Positions 23,667 to 33,347 of a stretch of DNA of 64,000 nt are shown piece by piece. How positions within the stretch are numbered: the stretch's first letter is position 1; every line of letters starts with the position of its first letter. The translations under genes were made by a program, and so were the position numbers. The DNA comes from Flavobacterium psychrolimnae. GTDB taxonomy: Bacteria; Bacteroidota; Bacteroidia; Flavobacteriales; Flavobacteriaceae. The stretch lies in NCBI RefSeq assembly GCF_003312425.1, contig NZ_QNUX01000009.1, positions 62,001 to 126,000 of the forward strand. The letters run 5' to 3'. The notes below the pieces were generated by a model, which had not been told where the DNA came from, did not search any database, and was given only the letters and a program-made list of their open reading frames with translations.

Positions 23667-25769
23667 TTATTTCAGAATTTGATACGCTATTAACGCCACA
23701 ACATAAGCAAATCCAGACATGAAGATCAATTGTCCGGCTGGCCATTTCCAAGAATTGGTTTCTTTTTTAGTAACCGCAAGCGTACTGGCACATTGCATGG
23801 CGAAAGCATAAAACAACAGTAATGATATTCCAGAGGCAAAGTTGAAGATCTTTTCTCCAGTCACCGGATTGATTTCGGCAGCCATTTTATTTTTGATGGT
23901 AACTTCATTGTCGCTTCCGCCAACGCTGTAAATCGTAGCTAATGTTCCCACAAAAACTTCTCTGGCAGCAAAAGAACTGATAATGGCAATTCCTATTTTC
24001 CAGTCGTAACCTAACGGTGAAATAGCAGGTTCAATGGCTTTTCCCATAATTCCAATATAGGAGTTTTCTAGTTTTTGAGAAGCCACAGCATTTTCAAATT
24101 CAGCCTCCGGTAACGGATTATTTATAGTGTTTTCAGTGACAATTTTTTCGGCATTATTGAATTTTTCTCCTGGACCGTAAGAAGCTAGAAACCACAATAC
24201 GATGGAAATAGCCAGAATGATTTTACCGGCTCCAAAAATAAAAGCCTTTGTTTTTTCGATTACATTGATTCCCACGTTCTTGAAAAGTGGTAATTTGTAA
24301 TTTGGCATTTCGACTACAAAGTATGTTTTTCCTTTAATTTTCAGGATTTTATTCAAAATGTAAGCGGAGAAAATAGCCATTCCAAAACCCAAAAGGTACA
24401 ACAACATCAAAGTCATTCCTTGCATGTTCAGAAATCCAAAAACACGATTGTCCGGAATTACCAATGCAATAATGATAGCGTAAACAGGTAATCTGGCGGA
24501 ACAAGTTGTGAAAGGAGTTACCAGAATCGTAATTAATCTTTCTTTCCAGTTTTCGATATTTCGGGTTGCCATAATTGCCGGAATTGCACAAGCGGTACCA
24601 GAAATAAGTGGAACCACACTTTTGCCCGATAAACCAAACTTTCGCATGATTTTATCCATCAGGAAAACCACGCGGCTCATATAACCACTTTCTTCCAAAA
24701 TGGAAATAAACATAAATAGAAAGGCAATTTGTGGTATAAATATTAAAATTCCTCCAATTCCCGGGATGATTCCCTGCGAAATTAAATTGGTTAAAACTCC
24801 GGCTGGCAATTCTTCGGCAGCAAGCGTGCTCAACGAAGCAAAAGAAGCATCGATGAAGTCCATTGGAATTTTAGACCATTCGAAAATAGATTGGAAAATA
24901 ACGAACAAAATCAAAAAGAAAATGACATATCCCCAAACTTTATGCGTTAGCACGCGGTCGAGTTTGCTACGGTAATCTCTTGCAACTGAGGAGTCAATTT
25001 TTAAACCTACTTTCAGCACATCATTGATGAATTGATAACGTTTTATGGTTTCTTTTTGTTGCAGTCGTTTTAAATCAGAGTGCGATTTTGTGAACGAGCT
25101 TCGGACTTCATTTCGCTCTAAATTCAGGAAATTTACGTCTTGCGTAATCACCAACCACAATTTATAAAGCAATTGATTTGGGAATGCTTTGCGCAAACTA
25201 TTGAAATAATCCCGATCAATTACAGAGGCATTCAGGCAAGGTTCGCTTGAAATAGTTCGGTAGCTCACAATCAAATTTTTCAACTCGTCAATTCCATATC
25301 CTTTTCTGGAACTGATTAATGCAATTTTAGTTTTTAAGTGCTCTTCAAGATACGGAATATCTAGCGTAATCCCTTTGAATTTCATTCTGTCAGCCATATT
25401 GATGACTAAAATGGTAGGGATTTCTAAATCTTTTATTTGGGTAAAAAGAAGTAAGTTTCGTTTTAAATTTTCTACATCGGTAACGACAAGCGCGACATCA
25501 GGATATAATTTATCGTTTTTGTTCAGTAATAATTCAATGACCACATTTTCATCAATGGAACTGGCGTTCAGGCTGTATGTTCCGGGTAAATCGAGAATAT
25601 TTGCCTTGATATTATTGGGTAATTTGCAGAAACCTATCTTTTTTTCAACGGTAATTCCGGGATAATTCCCCACTTGTTGATTCAAACCCGTAAGCTGATT
25701 GAAAACAGAAGTTTTACCCACATTCGGATTCCCGATCAAAGCGACATTGATATTTTGTTTGCTTACCAT
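23667..25769 (-). CDS. feoB: Ferrous iron transport protein B
   Basis: Inner-membrane Fe(II) transporter of 700 residues with an N-terminal G-protein domain. G1 is GNPNVGKT (13-20), G2 includes NYPGITVEKK, G3 DLPGTYSL and G4 NMAD; two Gate domains follow, with FLFMFISILEESGYMSR and CSARLPVYAIIIAL as FeoB hallmarks. It overlaps the 3' end of feoA by 7 bp. A predicted cytoplasmic/periplasmic loop of about 70 residues separates the last helices. Complete, no missing motif. Confidence 0.97.
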   Translation of the reverse strand: MVSKQNINVALIGNPNVGKTSVFNQLTGLNQQVGNYPGITVEKKIGFCKLPNNIKANILDLPGTYSLNASSIDENVVIELLLNKNDKLYPDVALVVTDVENLKRNLLLFTQIKDLEIPTILVINMADRMKFKGITLDIPYLEEHLKTKIALISSRKGYGIDELKNLIVSYRTISSEPCLNASVIDRDYFNSLRKAFPNQLLYKLWLVITQDVNFLNLERNEVRSSFTKSHSDLKRLQQKETIKRYQFINDVLKVGLKIDSSVARDYRSKLDRVLTHKVWGYVIFFLILFVIFQSIFEWSKIPMDFIDASFASLSTLAAEELPAGVLTNLISQGIIPGIGGILIFIPQIAFLFMFISILEESGYMSRVVFLMDKIMRKFGLSGKSVVPLISGTACAIPAIMATRNIENWKERLITILVTPFTTCSARLPVYAIIIALVIPDNRVFGFLNMQGMTLMLLYLLGFGMAIFSAYILNKILKIKGKTYFVVEMPNYKLPLFKNVGINVIEKTKAFIFGAGKIILAISIVLWFLASYGPGEKFNNAEKIVTENTINNPLPEAEFENAVASQKLENSYIGIMGKAIEPAISPLGYDWKIGIAIISSFAAREVFVGTLATIYSVGGSDNEVTIKNKMAAEINPVTGEKIFNFASGISLLLFYAFAMQCASTLAVTKKETNSWKWPAGQLIFMSGFAYVVALIAYQILK

Positions 25770-26005
25770 AAGTTGGTTTTTATAATGTCAACCTCAATTT
25801 CTTTTGCAGTCTCCACCCGAATTGCTACGTGTGATCCATTAATATTCAAATACAGAGGATCTCCAAAAGGAGCAATTTGAAGTAATTCAACCATATTGCC
25901 GGGCAAGCAACCCATTTCCAATAATTTTAATGGAACGGTGTCGATGTCAAAGTCTTTTATAATGGCTTTTTCGCCTTTTTTGAGAGAATGTATCGTTGTT
26001 TGCAA
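25763..26005 (-). CDS. feoA: Ferrous iron transport protein A
   Basis: An 80-residue SH3-like cytoplasmic partner of FeoB. It has the family core SLKKGEKAIIKDFDID, LLEMGCLPGNMVELLQ and GDPLYLNINGSHVAIR. No in-frame ATG exists at the proper place, so the TTG at 26005 is taken as start; it leaves the usual 5-6 residues before the SLKKGE segment. The feoB ATG lies inside its last codons. Promoter and a TTTAGA-type site lie directly upstream, so the operon is probably iron-repressed. Confidence 0.93.
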   Translation of the reverse strand: MQTTIHSLKKGEKAIIKDFDIDTVPLKLLEMGCLPGNMVELLQIAPFGDPLYLNINGSHVAIRVETAKEIEVDIIKTNLW

Positions 26006-26010
26006 ACCTT

Positions 26011-26027
26011 ATTTAGATTGAATTAAG
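26011..26027. promoter_or_regulatory. TTTAGA-type site in feoA leader
   Basis: ATTTAGATTGAATTAAG, 5 bp before the feoA start and directly downstream of its -7 box. It is a weaker palindrome than the 19078 site. Confidence 0.4.
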
Positions 26028-26031
26028 ATTG

Positions 26032-26061
26032 CAAAAATACACATTTTAATACAAACACAAA
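26032..26061 (-). promoter_or_regulatory. Promoter of feoAB
   Basis: On the minus strand: TTTG, 18 nt, TATTTTTG, exact consensus, 26 nt before the feoA TTG. Confidence 0.65.
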
Positions 26062-26157
26062 TGATAAATATCACATTTATACTGTAATTAAAACAAATCG
26101 ATACAACGGATAATGCAGCGGTTTTCTTTATATAAAGGGTATTCGTTTGGATACTTC

Positions 26158-26823
26158 TTATTCGTTACTCAAAAAAGTAATGTCTTCGATTAATCGTTTC
26201 ATATCCTCTTTATTGGTCCCGTCATAAAACCCACGAACTCTTCTTTTGGTGTCGACCAAAACAAAATTTTCGGTGTGAACCATGTCGTAAAGTTCACTTG
26301 GTTTTCCAAGTTTCACAGCCAAATAGGATTTTCTGGCCATCGTATAAATTTCTTTTTTATCTCCGGTTACTAAGTTCCATTTGTTATCATCAACATGATG
26401 TTTTTTGGCGTAAGCCTTCAAAACTGGAACGCTGTCTGTTTCAGGGAAAACGGTGTGAGATAGCAGTTTTACCTTTGGATTATTAGCGAAAGCTTTTTGG
26501 ATATCGGATAAGTTGGTGGTCATTTTTGGACAAATGGAACCGCAAGTTGTAAAGAAGAAATCAGCAACATATATTTTGCCTTCGTAATCTTTTTGAGTGA
26601 TGGTTTTTCCGTTTTGGTTGATGAATGAAAAATCAGCAATAGTGTGGTATTTGCTTTTGTACTGAACGGTGCTATCCACTAATTCCGGATTTACATCTGC
26701 TGGATTAAAAATGGGGAGTGTTTTTTTTGGCTTTAAAGCCGAATAAAATAAGGTTAAAATGATTGCCGAAAGAACAATGAAAACCCCAAAAAAGAGACGG
26801 TATTTTTTAAAAAACTCTGACAT
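26158..26823 (-). CDS. SCO1/SenC-family copper chaperone / thiol protein
   Basis: A 221-residue membrane-anchored thioredoxin-fold protein (helix at about 10-28) facing the periplasm. The copper/redox ligands are C94 and C98 in TTCGSICPKM and H183 in MVHTENFVLVD. The family delivers copper to the CuA centre of cytochrome oxidase. The open frame reaches a TTG at 26841 that lies within the -7 box, so the ATG at 26823 is preferred. No oxidase genes are in the window. Confidence 0.9.
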   Translation of the reverse strand: MSEFFKKYRLFFGVFIVLSAIILTLFYSALKPKKTLPIFNPADVNPELVDSTVQYKSKYHTIADFSFINQNGKTITQKDYEGKIYVADFFFTTCGSICPKMTTNLSDIQKAFANNPKVKLLSHTVFPETDSVPVLKAYAKKHHVDDNKWNLVTGDKKEIYTMARKSYLAVKLGKPSELYDMVHTENFVLVDTKRRVRGFYDGTNKEDMKRLIEDITFLSNE

Positions 26824-26838
26824 AGTGCTATTTTGATG

Positions 26839-26874
26839 CAAAAATACGAAAACGGGATTTGTTTTTAATTCAAA
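26839..26874 (-). promoter_or_regulatory. Promoter of SCO gene
   Basis: On the minus strand: TTTG, 24 nt, TATTTTTG, with the ATG 16 nt after the -7 box. Confidence 0.55.
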
Positions 26875-27021
26875 TTAACACAATCTTATTTTAAGCAGAT
26901 TCCTTCCAAATAAAGCACATAAAATTATTTTTTTCTGATTAAACCTTTTAGAAATTTTGAAGTCAAATAAAGATGTTTTTGTAAATAATTGATTTTAACT
27001 AAAAATCAAATAATTTATTAA

Positions 27022-27029
27022 TAGCTTTG
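27022..27029 (+). promoter_or_regulatory. -7 box of M13 peptidase gene
   Basis: TAGCTTTG, exact TAnnTTTG, 26 nt before the ATG. No clear -33 TTTG at the usual distance. Confidence 0.45.
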
Positions 27030-27054
27030 TTAACCTAACTAAAAACTAAAAAAA

Positions 27055-29118
27055 ATGAAGAAAAACAGCAATAAGCAACTGCTTTTTGTGATTCCCGCAA
27101 TTATGGGCTTTGCGGTGAGTCAAGCGCAAACCGCTCCTGCAGCTAAGGAACCGGGAATCAATGTGAATTACATGGATAAAAACGTGAAACCAAGTAATGA
27201 TTTCTTTCGCTACGTGAATGGAACTTGGTTGGACAACACGGAGATTCCAGGTGACAGAACCCGTTGGGGTAGTTTTGACGAATTGCGTCAACGAACTGAC
27301 GCGGATGCTTTGGCAATTTTAAAAGAAGCCACGACAAATCCGATCTATAAATCAAATACGGATCAAGGAAAAGCAATTAATCTATACAAATCTATTTTAG
27401 ACACTGTAGGAAGAAATAAGTTAGGAATAGCGCCTTTGAAACCGTACTTGAAAAAAATTGATGCGGTTAAAAATGCTAAAGATTTAGAGGCTTTATTGAT
27501 TGAAATGGAACCTATCGGTGGCATCGGATTTATGGGCGCCGGTGTAGGAACTGATGCAAAAAACAGCAGTAGAAATGTGATTAATTTAGGTCCTGGTGGC
27601 GTAGGTTTGCCAGACAGAGATTATTATGTTTCTGAAGATGCCGATTCTAAAGAGAAACGTGCGAAATATGTTTTACACGTTGCCAAAATGTTGCAGTACT
27701 TGGGTGATAAGCCTGCTGTTGCAAAAGCCAATGCTGATAAAATCCTGGCTCTTGAAATTGCCATGTCTAAACCAAGATTAGACAGAGTAGAGCGCAGAGA
27801 CCGCCGTAAGTCTTACAACCCAATGACGTTGACTGAATTGAGTAAATTGACTCCATCAATCAACTGGAATAATTATTTCACAAAAATTGGATTGACAAAA
27901 GTGGATACCGTAATCGTATCACAACCTAAATACATGACCGCTTTAGAAACTATTTTCAAAGAAAATAAAGTGGAAGACTGGAAAGCATACATGCGTTGGA
28001 GTTTGTTGAACAGAGCGTCAAGCCAATTGTCTACTGAAATTGAAAATGCAAACTTTGAGTTTTACGGAAAAACGTTAACGGGTGCTGTAAGCCAAAGACC
28101 ACGTGATGAAAGAGCACTTCAAACGATAAACGGTGCTGTTGGTGAAGCTTTAGGAAAATTATATGTTGAGAAAAAATTTCCGGCTGAAGCCAAAGTAAAA
28201 GCAGAGAAAATGATTAAAAACATCTTCTTAGCTTTCGAAAACAGAATCAATAATTTATCTTGGATGTCTGCAGAAACAAAAGTAAGCGCGCTTGCTAAAT
28301 TGCATAAATCAAGAATAAAAATTGGATATCCTGACAAATGGAAAGACTATTCAGCCTTGACGATTAAAAGTCCAGAAGAAGGTGGAACCTATTTTGAAAA
28401 CTCAAAAAACATGGCAAAATGGCGTTTTGAAGAAAACTTAGCCGAGTTGAACAAGCCTGTTGATAAAGAAAGATGGGGAATGTCACCACAAACTGTAAAT
28501 GCCTATTACAATCCATCAAACAATGAAATTGTATTCCCGGCAGCGATTTTACAACCGCCTTTTTATAATTATCAAGCGGATGAAGCCGTAAATTATGGTG
28601 GAATCGGTGGGGTTATCGGACATGAAATTTCACATGGTTTTGATGATTCAGGTTCCCGTTACAATGCTGATGGAAACTTAGTTGACTGGTGGACGGCTGA
28701 AGATTTGAAACAATTCTCTGCTTTGACAGGAGCTCTTGCGGCTCAATACAGCGCTTTGGAACCAATTCCAGGAACTTTCGTAGATGGTAAATTTACTCTA
28801 GGAGAGAACATTGGAGATTTAGGTGGAGTAAATGCTGCTTATGATGGTTTACAATTGTATTTGAAAGAAAATGGAAATCCAGGATTAATCGACGGATATA
28901 CTCCAGAACAACGTTTCTTTATTTCTTGGTCAACGATCTGGCGTTCAAAAATGCGTGATGAAGCGTTGAAAAACCAAGTGAAAACAGATCCGCATTCTCC
29001 AGGAATGTATCGTGCTTATGTTCCTTTGCAAAATATAGATACGTTTTATAAAGCGTTCGATATCAAAGCAACTGACGGAATGTATATTGCACCTGAAAAG
29101 CGTGTAAGAATCTGGTAA
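27055..29118 (+). CDS. M13-family (neprilysin-like) zinc metallopeptidase
   Basis: Exported endopeptidase of 687 residues that cleaves peptides. A signal peptide (ends VSQAQ) precedes the M13 N domain (NDFFRYVNGTWLD) and the zinc domain with HEISH (523-527) and the third ligand in ENIGDLGG (about 584). NAYYNPSNNEIVFPAAILQ is another M13 hallmark. The C terminus RVRIW fits the family. It has its own promoter and a strong terminator, so it is monocistronic. Confidence 0.95.
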   Translation: MKKNSNKQLLFVIPAIMGFAVSQAQTAPAAKEPGINVNYMDKNVKPSNDFFRYVNGTWLDNTEIPGDRTRWGSFDELRQRTDADALAILKEATTNPIYKSNTDQGKAINLYKSILDTVGRNKLGIAPLKPYLKKIDAVKNAKDLEALLIEMEPIGGIGFMGAGVGTDAKNSSRNVINLGPGGVGLPDRDYYVSEDADSKEKRAKYVLHVAKMLQYLGDKPAVAKANADKILALEIAMSKPRLDRVERRDRRKSYNPMTLTELSKLTPSINWNNYFTKIGLTKVDTVIVSQPKYMTALETIFKENKVEDWKAYMRWSLLNRASSQLSTEIENANFEFYGKTLTGAVSQRPRDERALQTINGAVGEALGKLYVEKKFPAEAKVKAEKMIKNIFLAFENRINNLSWMSAETKVSALAKLHKSRIKIGYPDKWKDYSALTIKSPEEGGTYFENSKNMAKWRFEENLAELNKPVDKERWGMSPQTVNAYYNPSNNEIVFPAAILQPPFYNYQADEAVNYGGIGGVIGHEISHGFDDSGSRYNADGNLVDWWTAEDLKQFSALTGALAAQYSALEPIPGTFVDGKFTLGENIGDLGGVNAAYDGLQLYLKENGNPGLIDGYTPEQRFFISWSTIWRSKMRDEALKNQVKTDPHSPGMYRAYVPLQNIDTFYKAFDIKATDGMYIAPEKRVRIW

Positions 29119-29136
29119 GAATACATAAAATCATAA

Positions 29137-29173
29137 AAAAAGTCCCATTTGAATCTTTCAGATGGGACTTTTT
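29137..29173. terminator. Bidirectional terminator, M13 gene and DMT gene
   Basis: Stem AAAAAGTCCCAT / ATGGGACTTTTT, loop of 13 nt, between converging genes. Confidence 0.85.
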
Positions 29174-29179
29174 GATTTA

Positions 29180-30112
29180 TTACGAATTTATTTTCCGGCC
29201 TTTCCTCAACGAATAATTCACCAGATACAATCCAAACAATGTAACGCTTCCGCCTATGGCTATTGCGGTGTTAAGTGTTTCGCCAAAGATAAAAGCACCC
29301 AGAAGCACAGCAATAATGGGATTAATATAGGAATAAACACTGCTAATTTCAGCAGGAAGATTTTGAAGTGCATAGATAAAGGCAATGAAAGTAAGGATGG
29401 AACCAAAAACAACTAAATAACCAATAGACCACCACGAAATCGCAGGGATTTCACTTAAACTTACAGATATTCCAGTTGCGCCGGTATAGGCAAAAACTAA
29501 AATACTCGACAAGAACATTTGTATTCCTAAGCTAAAATAAGGATTAAAAGTTGCTGCTTTTTTCTTCGTGTATAACGTTCCAAAAGCCCATGTCAATGTA
29601 GAAACTACGGAAATAATTATTCCGAATCTGAAATTTGGAATCAAAAAATCACTCAAATGGTCGTAAAAAATAACGCAAACGCCACTAAAACTGATAATCA
29701 AACCCATAACTGATAATCTGGACAATCGTTCGCCTCTAAAAAAAGTAATAATCACAATCCATAAAGGGACGCAAGCGCCAATTATTGCTCCTAAACCACT
29801 GCTAATATACTTTACTCCCCAAGTGCTTAATCCGTTGCTTAAAACAAAATTAAGAATACTTAAAATGATAATTGTTTTCCATTGTTTTCCCTTTGGCCAA
29901 GGCGCTTTTTTATACAAAAAATAGGAAATATAAAGAAATCCTCCCAGAAATTGCCTGATAGCGACAAGTTGCAAGGCTGGCATGTGTTTTACGCCTTCTT
30001 TTGAAGCAATCCAAGTGGTTCCCCAAAAAAAACTGACCCAGCACAATGCCAAAATAGGTAATCCAATGGCGCTAACTTTCGACGAAACAGCATTCTTAAT
30101 TTTAGTTCTCAC
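29180..30112 (-). CDS. DMT-superfamily (EamA) exporter
   Basis: A 310-residue inner-membrane protein with ten predicted helices and two EamA repeats. SFFWGTTWIASKEG in the first and LPAEISSVYSYINPIIAVLLG in the second are typical. EamA proteins export small metabolites such as amino acids or nucleosides, but substrate cannot be read from sequence. It begins 1 bp after the upstream SDR gene, so they are co-transcribed; the terminator at 29137 ends the transcript. Confidence 0.9.
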   Translation of the reverse strand: MRTKIKNAVSSKVSAIGLPILALCWVSFFWGTTWIASKEGVKHMPALQLVAIRQFLGGFLYISYFLYKKAPWPKGKQWKTIIILSILNFVLSNGLSTWGVKYISSGLGAIIGACVPLWIVIITFFRGERLSRLSVMGLIISFSGVCVIFYDHLSDFLIPNFRFGIIISVVSTLTWAFGTLYTKKKAATFNPYFSLGIQMFLSSILVFAYTGATGISVSLSEIPAISWWSIGYLVVFGSILTFIAFIYALQNLPAEISSVYSYINPIIAVLLGAFIFGETLNTAIAIGGSVTLFGLYLVNYSLRKGRKINS

Positions 30113-30113
30113 G

Positions 30114-30917
30114 TTACAAATTTGGTTTCGTAAAAGTATACTTTAAAACGTTTTCAATACGAGCGCTCAAAATTATTTTTCCACCAGAATTTTGTTCAGA
30201 ATTAAACTTTGGTAAAGCTAAATTCAAATCCATAGCCTTTTGAGTATAGTAAATTTCTCGCCAAGGATGAGATGGAGCCACCGCATTGAAGGTTTCATTC
30301 CAAGAATCCGTTTCAATAATTTTTAGAATTATTCCAATACAATCGTCCTGATGAATTAAGTTAACGGGCGCATCAGGATTGTCCAAATTCTCACGACCAG
30401 CCAAGAATTTTATTGGATGACGGTCTTCGCCAATTAAGCCGCCAAAACGTAAAATCGTTGTTTTGAAATTTATATTGCTTTGTAAAAGCTGTTCTGTTTC
30501 CAGTAGTTGTTTCCCGCTTTCCGTATCTGGTTTTGGAATAGTTTCTTCATTGATAAAAGCTTCATCATCATTATAAACTGATGTTGAACTGATGAAAAGC
30601 ACGTTTTCTACAGAAGATTGTTCTATAAACGGAATTATATTTCTAATCTTGGATACAAAATTTTCTGTGCCTGAACCGCGAAGTTTCGGCGGAACATCGA
30701 TAATCAGAATTTTAGAATTTTCCAGAAATTTAGTTAAGTTTCCAGAGATTTTATTTTCTGAAAGCGCAATTAATAACGGGATAATTCCTGCATATTTCAA
30801 GACTTCTAATTTTTCTGCAGATGTCGTCGAGCCATTTACTAAATAATCGTTTTTCAATAAGGCTTTCGCCAAAGGCAAACCCAACCAACCACAACCTAGA
30901 ATACTAATCTGTGTCAT
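30114..30917 (-). CDS. NAD(P)-binding SDR-like protein (YeeZ type)
   Basis: A 267-residue atypical extended short-chain dehydrogenase. The cofactor-binding start is ISILGCGWLGLPLAKAL; FISSTSVY gives the conserved Ser/Tyr region, and the C-terminal substrate part has HPWREIYYTQKA. Family members are annotated as NAD-dependent epimerase-like with unknown substrate. It is 11 bp downstream of the M28 gene and 1 bp upstream of the EamA transporter, so the three probably form one transcript. Confidence 0.82.
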   Translation of the reverse strand: MTQISILGCGWLGLPLAKALLKNDYLVNGSTTSAEKLEVLKYAGIIPLLIALSENKISGNLTKFLENSKILIIDVPPKLRGSGTENFVSKIRNIIPFIEQSSVENVLFISSTSVYNDDEAFINEETIPKPDTESGKQLLETEQLLQSNINFKTTILRFGGLIGEDRHPIKFLAGRENLDNPDAPVNLIHQDDCIGIILKIIETDSWNETFNAVAPSHPWREIYYTQKAMDLNLALPKFNSEQNSGGKIILSARIENVLKYTFTKPNL

Positions 30918-30928
30918 TTTTTTTAAAA

Positions 30929-33316
30929 TTAATTGACTTTCAAACTTTCTTTCACAACAGTCAAACTATCATTTATTACAGGATTAGTAAGACTACCCAA
31001 AGCATTCCGAACAACCGGACTCGCTTTTATTTTTTGTCTAATGACCACTGCATCATTCAAAACAAAAGGCGTTGGCATCATCCAGTTTTCTCTTTTTGTG
31101 ATTTTAAATAATGGGTTTGACAACAAATCAAATGAACTTTCTAACAGTTCCATATCTAAAACTGTTGAAACATTCATGCTGAACTGCATTTCTAAAGGTG
31201 CATTTCCTACCACATAATAGCTCAATATCTTTTTGCCTTTTCGCTGATAAAGTGAATTTTTTTGGCCTAATGTTGTCACGCCATTAGCTTTGAAATTGTG
31301 AAGAGCCATTTTTTCATTGGCAAAAATATCATAACGATTAACATTTCGATTTGGGGAAATTTTTATTTTCAAATACCGTTGATTGCCTACGATTCGGTCT
31401 TCCAGAAATTCAATACTTGGTTTCTGAAGGTCTTTTTTAGGCGCATTTGCCGCATATGTAAAACCAGAATTGTATTTGCTGAACAAAGGAATTTCGTTCA
31501 AATTGGTTGCGTTTTTCGGGTTTTCACCCAAATAGCCTTTGGTCCAGGAATCAAGATTGGTGTCGTACGTTGCCCAACTTGCTTGGTCCGTATCGGCATT
31601 ATAGATATACAATAAACTGTTTGATTTTGCTTTGCCAGTTTCGTAACCGGATTCAGAGTGTGCTTTCGCAAAAAAGCCGATGGAAAGCAAAAGAAGGATT
31701 ATGGACCAGATTCCCTTTTTGGCGAAAGCCCCAAAAACCGGCAATAATAGGCCAAAAGTCAGTACCGTAAGGATAGCACTTCCAAACAGTACTTTCAGTC
31801 CCAAACCTATTGGGAACATTTGGATAAAAGGCGCTATGATCATCAAAGCGGGAATGCTTAATAGGAGATTTAATGTTTTGTTCGATTTTTGAGTCACGAT
31901 AAAAAGCCCAAAAATTAATAGCCCAAAGTACACCGGAATAATTAAAAATCCTGCTCCTGGTAAAACAAAAGCAAGAATACCGTTGATGATAATCCATAAA
32001 AATAATGGCGCTGCATAATGATTGATAGTTACTTTTCGCTCAGATAATAAATGATAAAAAACCATACTTATCGCTAAGGATAATAACACAAAAGCGGCAA
32101 TATAAGCATGTCCGTTATAGGTAAATCCGTTGAGTAAATCATTGTATTGCGGATAGGCCATTAACAAGCCTTTCCACCCGAAAAAAGTGATTAATCCAGA
32201 TGTAAATAAAGAACCCAATAGTGGTATAAATCCTTTACCGATTTCCCTAAACGACAAAATTCGTTTGGCTTTTCCTAAAAACAACAGAAAAATAAATAGC
32301 GCCAATGCGAGTATTACCATGGGCAAAACCCAACTGAAAGGATAACTTATAAAGGTGTAAGGAATGGTAAAATAGACGTAATCTTCGCTGGCTTTTGTTG
32401 TGTTTAAATCTGTGTTTGAGAAATAATTCAATAGCGGCATCAAATAAGAACCTTGATGTGCTAATGTGTTTTTGTTCAAATGATTGATGTCATCTTGGGC
32501 GGTATGATAGTTAAAATGGTCATCTATAAAAGCAAAATTATAACCTTGAATGTTGCCTTGTTCCCTGAAAACGGTCAAATCAGTGTCGTTGGGTAACATT
32601 TTATAGATGCTGTACATTAAGGAATTAGACACCGGAAAAGTCGCTTTTGCGGAAGCAAACTCTTTTACTAATCCCGCATTTCCTTTGTTGGTTTCCATCA
32701 GCATATAGCTTGGACCGGATGAGCCGCGTGCTTCAAAATTTAAAACTAAGCCGACTTCTTTAGCCCATTGATGTTGGGTTACAAAAAGTGCAGCGCCATT
32801 CAGTCCTAATTCCTCAGCATCTGAAAACAGAATAATTATATCGTTTTTATGCGGCGTTTTATTGTATAAAAAAGCACGAACACTTTCCAGGATTGTCGCT
32901 ACACCAGAACCCGCATCGCTGGCACCAGGAGAGTAGGAGTGAGGTGCGCTGTCATAATGGGAAAGCAATAACAATGCTTTGGAACTATTGGAACCTTTGA
33001 TTCGGGCTAAAATATTTTTGGACTGAACCAGATTTCCCCAATCGCTAAGCGTATATCCTTCCTGAATTGAAGTCTCAAGTCCTAACTTAGTCAGCTCTTT
33101 TACGAGATAATTTGCGACTACTTCATGATTTGCAGAACCTACAAAATGTGGTTGTTTTGAAATGGCTTCTACTTGATTTAAGGCTCTTTTTGTTGAAAAT
33201 TCAGGAAGTGAACCTTCATCGTCAGAAGTCCATTGTGGCATCATCGTAATGTAAATTAACCCTAGAATTAATAGGATGAATAAGCCGGCAAAAATTGAAA
33301 AATAGTCTTTTTTCAT
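30929..33316 (-). CDS. M28-family peptidase with multi-pass C-terminal membrane region
   Basis: A 795-residue membrane protein. A first helix (about 6-26) leads to an exported M28 zinc peptidase with ligands in LLLLSHYDSAP, PGASDAGSG, FSDAEELGLNG and FNYHTAQDDINHLN. About eight further helices (about 330-590) and a C-terminal exported domain of about 190 residues follow. The plan resembles ER metallopeptidase 1 and vacuolar Pff1. The ATG at 33316 replaces a further-upstream frame extension that would overlap the preceding gene. Confidence 0.87.
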   Translation of the reverse strand: MKKDYFSIFAGLFILLILGLIYITMMPQWTSDDEGSLPEFSTKRALNQVEAISKQPHFVGSANHEVVANYLVKELTKLGLETSIQEGYTLSDWGNLVQSKNILARIKGSNSSKALLLLSHYDSAPHSYSPGASDAGSGVATILESVRAFLYNKTPHKNDIIILFSDAEELGLNGAALFVTQHQWAKEVGLVLNFEARGSSGPSYMLMETNKGNAGLVKEFASAKATFPVSNSLMYSIYKMLPNDTDLTVFREQGNIQGYNFAFIDDHFNYHTAQDDINHLNKNTLAHQGSYLMPLLNYFSNTDLNTTKASEDYVYFTIPYTFISYPFSWVLPMVILALALFIFLLFLGKAKRILSFREIGKGFIPLLGSLFTSGLITFFGWKGLLMAYPQYNDLLNGFTYNGHAYIAAFVLLSLAISMVFYHLLSERKVTINHYAAPLFLWIIINGILAFVLPGAGFLIIPVYFGLLIFGLFIVTQKSNKTLNLLLSIPALMIIAPFIQMFPIGLGLKVLFGSAILTVLTFGLLLPVFGAFAKKGIWSIILLLLSIGFFAKAHSESGYETGKAKSNSLLYIYNADTDQASWATYDTNLDSWTKGYLGENPKNATNLNEIPLFSKYNSGFTYAANAPKKDLQKPSIEFLEDRIVGNQRYLKIKISPNRNVNRYDIFANEKMALHNFKANGVTTLGQKNSLYQRKGKKILSYYVVGNAPLEMQFSMNVSTVLDMELLESSFDLLSNPLFKITKRENWMMPTPFVLNDAVVIRQKIKASPVVRNALGSLTNPVINDSLTVVKESLKVN

Positions 33317-33347
33317 GGTGATTAGGTAGATTTGGGGATTTACGGTA

